64,000 bases of DNA from Cryptomeria japonica (Eukaryota > Streptophyta > Pinopsida > Cupressales > Cupressaceae). Positions 57,992 to 64,000 of this stretch are shown one piece after another. The stretch lies in NCBI RefSeq assembly GCF_030272615.1, contig NC_081407.1:269359870-269423869 (forward strand), written 5' to 3'. A program made the position numbers and the translations under genes. Below the pieces are notes generated by a model, which saw nothing but the letters and a program-made list of their open reading frames with translations, was not told where the DNA came from and did not search any database. How positions within the stretch are numbered: the stretch's first letter is position 1; every line of letters starts with the position of its first letter.

Positions 57992-59050
57992 TGTTAGGTC
58001 CAGGAGACAACTGAGAGGGGGGAGGGATCAGTTGTACAATAAATTCAACCAAAATTAACTTAACCAAAACTTAATGCTTAATACCGGTAAACCAAACTTT
58101 ATGCCGGTAGACAGTCTTAACAGTTAGTTGCAGTACCGGTAAAGATTAATGCATGAAACAGAAAGATAGTAACATCCACAACACATAAGACAAATATTTG
58201 TACATGGAAACCCTGTAAGGGGAAAAACCACGATGGGAAGCCTTACCCACAATCAAATGATACGACTACAGATAGTATGTGTTTACAATATGGATTCTGC
58301 ACATCCAGAAAGGCCAGCTACCTAGAGCTCACTGCTCAATCACAAAATGAGAATCACACTGACTACAATTGGATGGTTAAATCCAATGATAATGTACTAC
58401 AAAAAATAGCATCTTCATATGTTGGATTCAGTACCGGTTTAGTTCTGATTGCCTTCACAAAACCTTCCTTCAATCTTCAAATGATGTTTGCGTGTATAGC
58501 TCTGCTTATTTTTGCATATACCTTATTGAAATCCTTTTGGCATTCACACATTTATCTCACAAATGAGATCTTAAATTTATACCATAACCTAAGACCAATT
58601 GAATAAGTCGACTCACTAAAAGATATTGCAATAAAATCAATTACAAATAAATCAATATCCAATGCATGATGTCGGCTCAATGCATTTACAATAATAATAA
58701 ATCATCTCCATAACATGGCATGCTGATCTGGAATAGATATACCTACTGGTGCATATCCTAGACCTATTTTCCAGTAACAACAAATATGCAAACCCGAATA
58801 AATAATTAACCAAATCACCAAAACCAAATGATCGAATAATGTCTTCAACATAACCAAGTAGTCTCCAAGTCATTCCAAGTGTCGGTGAACAATATAATCT
58901 ATCGGTGAACCAAGTACCGGTGATTGTGCATAAGTCTCTGACTTGCCAGTGAACATAACCAAAATCTCAAAGTGTTGATAAGTGTTGACAAGCAATGATA
59001 GGTGTTGACATCAATGACAAAACCATATCAACATATCCAAAATGCCAACA
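57992..59050. mobile_element. 1059-bp LTR-like insertion in element D integrase
   Basis: Starts TGTTAGGTCCAGGAGAC and ends GCCAACA, so TG...CA with partly inverted tips. AACAT occurs at both junctions (57989-57993 and 59052-59056); GAACA and TAACA are alternative 5-mers. Removing the insert restores the integrase frame (WRT then LLKNLG). Near the left end ACAACTGA...TCAGTTGT forms a hairpin stem around GAGGGGGGAGGGA. ACCGGT or close variants occur about eight times. No coding domain; probably a solo LTR or a small non-autonomous element. Confidence 0.7.
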
Positions 59051-59730
59051 TAACATTATTGAAAAATTTGGGCAGTAATTTGAGTTTCAGATCAACTTAG
59101 CATCCTTAAACTAATGGTAAAATAGAATAAGTCAACAAAATCCTTAGAAACATCTTGAGAAGCTTGATCAATAGACATCCAAAATAGTGGGAGTTGGTGC
59201 CTGCAGAAGTGAAATTTGCATACAATGGCTCCCCTAACAGAAGTATAGGTATGAGTCCCTTTCAAATAATGCATGGTGTGCATCCTAGAGGAGTGTATTA
59301 GCTAATAATTTTGGGTAAAATGGAAACAAAAAGTGTTGATTGTGAAGAATTTGCAAGTGTAATGCAAGACGTACATGAACAAGTGAAAAAGAAGCTTGAA
59401 GAGAGTGGTACAATAAGGGAGTTGATTAGAAGAGGAATGAGGTCAATTTTAAAGTTGGTGATCTTATTCTTGCTCATCTTAGAAAGGAAAGGTTTCCAAA
59501 GGGTGAGTATAATAAGTCAAAAGCTAAAATAATTGTCCTTGTAAGTTTTCAAGGAGGTTTTATAGCAATACTTATGAGAGAACATCTAAAAGGCATTGGA
59601 ATTTCTCCTATCTTTAATGTTTCAAATATATACCCTTACAAAGGTGAAGAACAAATAGTACAAGTGCCTAAAATAGGTAAAGCACAAACCATTGAGTGGC
59701 AGCAATAGTTTCCCAAAGAGACACCAAGGT
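59051..59730 (+). pseudogene. Element D integrase, second part
   Basis: Resumes with LKNLGSNLSFRST, then TNGKIE (catalytic Glu kept), NKILRNILRSLINRHPK and SIGMSPFQIMHGVHPRGV, and the C-terminal part near 59440-59650 (FPKGEYNKSKAK, ISPIFNVSNIYPYKG). Several stops and frame changes occur. Confidence 0.8.
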
Positions 59731-59880
59731 AACATAAGACAATTTTGGGCTAGAAAGTGGTCAAGAAAACTAGGGTCAAGGAGTATTTTTAGTACCTGGT
59801 CAAGTGGAAGGATTGTCCACTTGAAGATGCTACATGGATGATAGCTTTAGACATATCCAAGCATGGTGGATGTATTGATA
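59731..59880 (+). pseudogene. Element D chromodomain
   Basis: KVVKKTRVKEYF, a stop, then YLVKWKDCPLEDATWM, the chromodomain core, ending ALDISKHG. Confidence 0.8.
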
Positions 59881-59940
59881 AAATCATGGACATGGGCCTA
59901 GTCTTTTGTTCCTTGGGAATCATCCATAAAATCTTTGTTA

Positions 59941-60300
59941 TGTGGGAGGATAATGCAAGAGCAAGCAACAAAATTCTAGAAACTAAAGTTTTCCTGAACA
60001 AATTTTTATCTTAATTAGCATTTAGTTGAGATTTCAAATAGTTAGTAGTTTTTATATATTAGAAAGGCTATTCTAGAATTTGTGGATTTGGAAGTCTCAT
60101 CTTCTTGTATAAATATTTTGAACCTTTGAGCTTGTAAAGGCATAAAGTATAGTACAAAATATTTTCTTTGTGGTTTTGGGTGTTTACATGAGTTGATAAA
60201 TTAATTGCATTTGATGTTTCACATTTTATATTCAGTGTTGACTCTGTGTTTCACCATAGTTACATAGTGACATTGAAACATAGACCCCTAACATCCACCC
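59941..60300 (+). repeat. Probable 3' LTR remnant of element D
   Basis: After the chromodomain comes GGATAATGCAAGAGCA, similar to the GATGCAGGAGCA start of chromovirus LTRs, and a TATAAATA box at about 60107. No second copy exists in the window, so LTR status is inferred from position. Confidence 0.4.
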
Positions 60301-60371
60301 ACCCATCATTCCTAGAGTGAGAAATTCTATCAAGAACAGATGGTTATGACTCATCATGCCTTCTATGAAGG

Positions 60372-61195
60372 ATGAAAAATTCCCTTGTTGAATCAAATCT
60401 TCTCCCATGGCTAACATGTAAGACACAATCAATTGAGGTTGCTAAGTCTATGGGTTCCATTCCCTTGTATCAAGGTCTTATTTTGCATCTTTATAAGTTC
60501 CATCAAAGTTTAACCCATTTTGTTGGCCCTAATATTAACCCTCCTAAATCTGGTTCAGGTCTAGGTTTGTGTGTCAAGCTTCCATTCAATCATTCTATAA
60601 TTGTTTCTTCTAATAAACCTCAAAAGGTGACTACTGGGGTTAACCCCTCAAGAAATGTGAAAGACAAGGCCCCTTTGGGCCCCCTATTGGTGAAACTTTG
60701 GCTCAAAAAATGATCATTGTTGAAGAGGATTTTGAGGATATGACCTCCTCTTGGTCTACTAGCTCTAATTGGGCTCTGGATAATATTGAGAGTAAATAAG
60801 ATAATCCCCCATCTCCCATTTCCCCTATGGTTCACCCAAATCCTCTCCCTGTTATGCTTTGTTTGAGGAATTTCCTCTTTTTGCAATGAATAAACACAAA
60901 CCAGTTCCCCATTGGCTACTGATTAAATTTGAGATGGCAAAGAAAAATGTTAAGAAGCTTAAAGCTATTCTTGAAGTAGAGGCTAGAGCCTCTAGTTGGT
61001 GAAATGATGAACAAGAGCAAAGGGCTTGGATGGAGGTAGACAAATTAGATGGCAGTAGGCAAATTATATGGTGATAGGCAAATTAGCTAGTATAATTGAG
61101 AAGGGGGAAGCAATGGAGAACTCGGTTAAAGATCTCAAGGGGTAAATTGATAAAACAAAGAATGTGAATGACTTGGTTGAGATGTTGAAGGTTCT
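60372..61195 (+). pseudogene. Unknown ORF remnant
   Basis: The 113-codon frame from 60372 contains SIPLYQGLILHLYKFHQSL and APLGPLLVKLW. Neighbouring frames continue as protein-like sequence (MIIVEEDFEDMTSSWSTSS; later FEMAKKNVKKLKAILEVEAR) with frame changes. It could be the first ORF of a LINE, in keeping with the endonuclease piece at 63083. Not established. Confidence 0.3.
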
Positions 61196-61200
61196 CGAGG

Positions 61201-61641
61201 CTAATCAACAAATACTTTAGTGGCTTCTTCCTCGATTGTTAACAACATCTCTTCCTCTCTTGAAGGAATACCGAACACATATCCCAACATGTTAGCATTT
61301 AAATCTATTATTTTCCTTCCTTGGGAATTAGTGCACTTCCTAGTGTCTGCATTGTAGAAGTGTGCCATGGTCATATTGAATTCAGGGGCTTGGATGGATT
61401 GAGGAAAAATAGTTGCTTCTACCAGCCCTGATCTCTTGATCCTCATGTAAGGAGCCTCTAGTCTTGGTTTATCCAATTGTGTTGCAATTTCTTCTAATTC
61501 AACACGTCCTACCTCTGTATCAGTTACCCATTTGATTTGATCATCCAATTTTGAAACATAAACCTGTCCCTGATAATGGTACTTCATGGTTGTGGGGAGT
61601 CTATCCAATTCCTTGCATTTCTTGTTAGCAGTTGGGTCCAT
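61201..61641 (-). CDS. Intact 146-aa ORF of unknown function
   Basis: ATG at 61641 to TAG at 61201, uninterrupted. Basic, Tyr-containing start (KYHYQGQVYVSKLDD), a VGRVELEEIATQL segment, then MTMAHFYNADTRKCTNSQGR, KIIDLNANMLGYVFGIPSRE and an acidic end. No signal peptide or membrane helix. The style suggests the N-terminal part of a plant transposon-associated protein, but I do not recognise the family and do not assign a role. Intactness in a field of decayed elements is its main notable point. Confidence 0.45.
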   Translation of the reverse strand: MDPTANKKCKELDRLPTTMKYHYQGQVYVSKLDDQIKWVTDTEVGRVELEEIATQLDKPRLEAPYMRIKRSGLVEATIFPQSIQAPEFNMTMAHFYNADTRKCTNSQGRKIIDLNANMLGYVFGIPSREEEMLLTIEEEATKVFVD

Positions 61642-61714
61642 CTAATTTTTTTGATCTGCAAGAAAGAACCACATATTAGCCTATCACACAAAATTTATCA
61701 ATTATATTGCCCAC

Positions 61715-63005
61715 TTCGGTACTCTGGGACTCTGGGGTTCTGGAATGGGAAGACTCTTTCTCAAACAACTAACCTCAAAACTCTGGGGTTCTAAGGTGAG
61801 GATGGGCTAAAAACATGACCTGGAACTTTGAGGTTCCAAAGTTTCGAGGTGGACCAAAACAATAGAACCCGGGACTCTGGGGTTATGGGGTTCTAGGGTG
61901 GACTAAGGCTAAAACAATAAACTTGGAACTCCAGGATTTCGGATTGGACTAAGTGCACAACTCTCAGTGACCCGAAGTCCTAAGGTAGTTCAAATAATGG
62001 TCTAAAAGATGCTCCATACCTCTAGGGCTCTGCGGTTCCGAGTTAAAATAATGGCCTATGAGGAAAGAACTTCAGAGCTCTGGGGTTCCAAAGTTAGGTG
62101 TAGTTCATAAATTGGTCAAAAGGGATGGTCTGAAACTTTGAGGTGAAAGCATAATCCAAAAAGATCAACCATGGGACTTCAAAGTTTCGAGATGAAAACA
62201 ACTATCGAGCCTGAAACTCTGGGGTTCCAGGGTTGAAAACCCCTAAAGGACGTGGGAAGAAAACGAACAGTCAAAATGAGAAAAACTATTAAAAAAAATC
62301 TAAGATAAAAAACTACAAGATTTAAACAAGAAAACACAAAGAGGGGAAAGAAATCCACTAGCCTAATGGAAGAAATCCCTCAAAAATTCGGCGATACAAA
62401 GGCCCGAAGTTGGGAGGCAGAGCAAAGAAATCAGAAAAATTGAATGCACAAATGAGCTCAAAAAATTTCATTTCCTCTATTTATATCCCTGATATTTCAT
62501 CTGTACAGTCGAGTTAAACACGACCTCGAGAGTCCGGGGTTCTTGACTTCTGAGGTGAAACTCAAAGAAAAGCCAAAAACCACAAACAAACCTTGGAACT
62601 CTGGGGTTTTGAGGTCTAAACAAGTAGGGGCACCTTGGGACTCCAGGGTTCCAAAGTTCTGAGGTGGACAAAGAAAAAAAAGCAAAGCAATTTCGGGATT
62701 CCAGGGTTCTGAAATGACTAACAACAAAACATGAAGAACTCTGGATTCTAGGACTCCGGAGTCTTGAGGCTTCAATGACAAAAGGAGACAAGGCACAACT
62801 TCATGACTCCGGGGTTCTGTGGTTGTGACAAACACAAAAAAACAAAAGCCTACCTCAAAACTCTAGGGCTTTGGTGTTCTAAGGTCAAAACACAACCAAA
62901 AACAAGTGCCTACCTCACGACTCTAGGGTTCTAGGGTAGGACTTTAAAAACAAGCAAAGGACACCTCGGGACTCCGGGGATTCAGGGTCCCAAAGTGTTA
63001 AGGTA
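61715..63005. repeat. Dispersed GACTCTGGGGTTCTGAGGT repeat field, about 20 copies
   Basis: Variants such as ACTCTGGGGTTCTAAGGT, GACTCTGGGGTTATGGGGTT, ACTTTGAGGTTCCAAAGTTT, GACTCCAGGGTTCCAAAGTT and GACTCCGGGGTTCTGTGGTT recur every 40-70 bases over 1.3 kb, separated by A-rich AAAACA spacers. There is a gap with no copies at about 62240-62520. The minus-strand frames over it (Pro/Glu/Ser-rich) are shadows of the repeat. Confidence 0.82.
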
Positions 63006-63082
63006 GAAACTAAAAAAAAAAAAGCTACAAAAAGCAAAAAGAGGGACCCATATTTTCAAGACAAGGAAATTAATGGGGTTAG

Positions 63083-63480
63083 CTATGAAGGGCATAACAC
63101 AACCCGAATTCTATTAGGACAATTCAACCAATTATCAAATTCTACATAACTAAGTTTAATTTGGCTGCTCCAATTGCAATCTATTTGTTTCTCCATCATA
63201 TTAAAATCACCTCCTACAACCCAATCTGCATTAGGCAAGTTATTTGCCATCCAATCCCATAACAAAATTATTTCCTTAGCATTATTTGGAGCATAAATAG
63301 AGAAAAACACAATTGGTTATCTATTCAAAAAGGTTAAAATCCACACACAACTATGTGATGGATCCTCACCTCTACCAATGACATGTTTATAAATTCACAA
63401 AGACAAACCAATATCTACACCACCTCAACTTTCACTATGGGATGTATGTAGAAAAATAGAATCTCTCCATACATTACATA
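63083..63480 (-). pseudogene. LINE apurinic-type endonuclease fragment
   Basis: Minus strand shows DSIFLHTSHSES-GGVDIGLSL, then FFSIYAPNNAKEIILLWDWM, ANNLPNADWVVGGDFNMMEK. The YAPN and GGDFN motifs belong to the exonuclease-endonuclease-phosphatase domain of L1-type LINEs, which nicks target DNA; GDFN holds catalytic Asp and Asn. The fragment is cut on both sides; no RT follows at lower coordinates, where the repeat field begins. Confidence 0.8.
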
Positions 63481-64000
63481 TTGGGCTTAACCTTAAAAAA
63501 AAGGTAACTAATTTAATGAGGTACTTCATTAGAATATTTCACAAACCTAACAGTATTTATATACAGTAAATAATTTGAAAGTTTGGATATGAAGGATGTG
63601 TTGAAAGCATGCAAGGAGATAATAAATGTGTTGAAGTTTATGGACTATCTAGACAACATAGTTGTGGACCCCCTCAACATCTTTGGCACATTCAACTTGA
63701 GTCTTTGAGTTAAACTATAAAATGCAAAGGAGATACAGGAAAGGTGATCAAAAGAAATGGGGCACACCTGAAGAATAAAATCAACCTGGACACAAATTTA
63801 TTATAGAGGAAGGGCGAGACTGAGTAGACAAACTGCTTAGAGACTATAGGGAGAAGTTGGAGCATCCAATAGTCTCTCAATTAGACTTGGTGAATGTTCT
63901 TATTCCAATATGGAGTAGCTGGTTGAATGCTATGCACATTGGTGGACCATATCATTCTTTCCGTTATGTTAAAATCTTGGGATGTGATTCTAATTAGATG
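63481..64000. other. Right edge, nothing confirmed
   Basis: A plus-strand stretch at about 63586-63706 translates as DMKDVLKACKEIINVLKFMD followed by YLDNIVVDPLNIFGTFNLSL before a stop. Protein-like, family unknown, too short to call. Confidence 0.4.

Larger units (their letters stand above)
57333..59940 (+). mobile_element. Element D: chromovirus fragment (integrase to chromodomain)
   Basis: Only the 3' part of a chromovirus is present, starting in the segment before the integrase finger. No gag, protease, RT or 5' LTR is seen. It is split by a 1059-bp insertion at 57992-59050, with integrase sequence resuming precisely on the other side. Confidence 0.82.

Noticed and set aside
62477-62835. 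Pro/Ser/Glu-rich ORFs near 62480-62840
   Set aside because: They track the GACTCTGGGGTTC repeats in two frames; no independent evidence for coding.
63586-63706. Lipid-transfer-like ACKEIINVL motif
   Set aside because: Only about 40 residues, no second motif, followed by a stop; similarity is too weak to name a family.

Overview
The window looks like nuclear DNA of a seed plant with a large, repeat-filled genome. It holds plant-type Ty3/Gypsy lineages (Tat and chromovirus), the plant mobile domain, an F-box gene, plant LINE fragments and degenerate CCCTAAA-type telomere-like blocks. A gymnosperm such as a conifer is a plausible guess; that is inference, not proof. No bacterial genes, CRISPR arrays, rRNA or tRNA genes were seen.

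Layout. Positions 1-5112 hold a decayed LINE-like ORF on the minus strand, AT-rich DNA, one intact single-exon F-box ORF (1621-2172) and a LINE-type RNase H remnant. A 25-kb Tat-lineage Gypsy element (element A, minus strand) spans 5113 to about 30342. From right to left it has a 5' LTR, a primer-binding site, a leader with 21-bp periodic arrays, gag, protease, a linker, RT, RNase H plus a second archaeal-type RNase H, integrase, an antisense (+ strand) plant-mobile-domain ORF and a 3' LTR. Two later insertions interrupt it: a complete 7.85-kb chromovirus (8067-15915) inside the plant-mobile-domain ORF, and a 986-bp element with 33-bp terminal inverted repeats (23118-24103) inside pol.

Positions 30343-39240 are a GA-rich satellite-like region punctuated by telomere-like blocks and split by a second chromovirus (element B, minus strand, 31052-37217). 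Positions 39241-45729 are mostly featureless, with a few short tandem repeats and one unknown ORF.

Element C (45730-57081, plus strand) is a younger Tat element. Its two 779-bp LTRs are about 97% alike by hand count. It has gag, protease, linker and an integrase C-terminus but no RT, RNase H or integrase core, and again an antisense plant-mobile-domain fragment before the 3' LTR. Positions 57333 to about 60300 hold a chromovirus fragment (element D) split by a 1.06-kb LTR-like insertion. The right end has an unknown intact 146-aa ORF, a field of about 20 phased GACTCTGGGGTTC repeats and a LINE endonuclease fragment.

Almost all transposon reading frames carry point stop codons, so the elements look inactive. 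Several keep one reading frame over kilobases, so decay has been mostly by substitution. The most notable biology is the recurrent antisense plant-mobile-domain ORF, the 21-bp leader arrays, the core-deleted Tat derivative and the GA/telomere-like higher-order repeat. I see no clearly new biological system.
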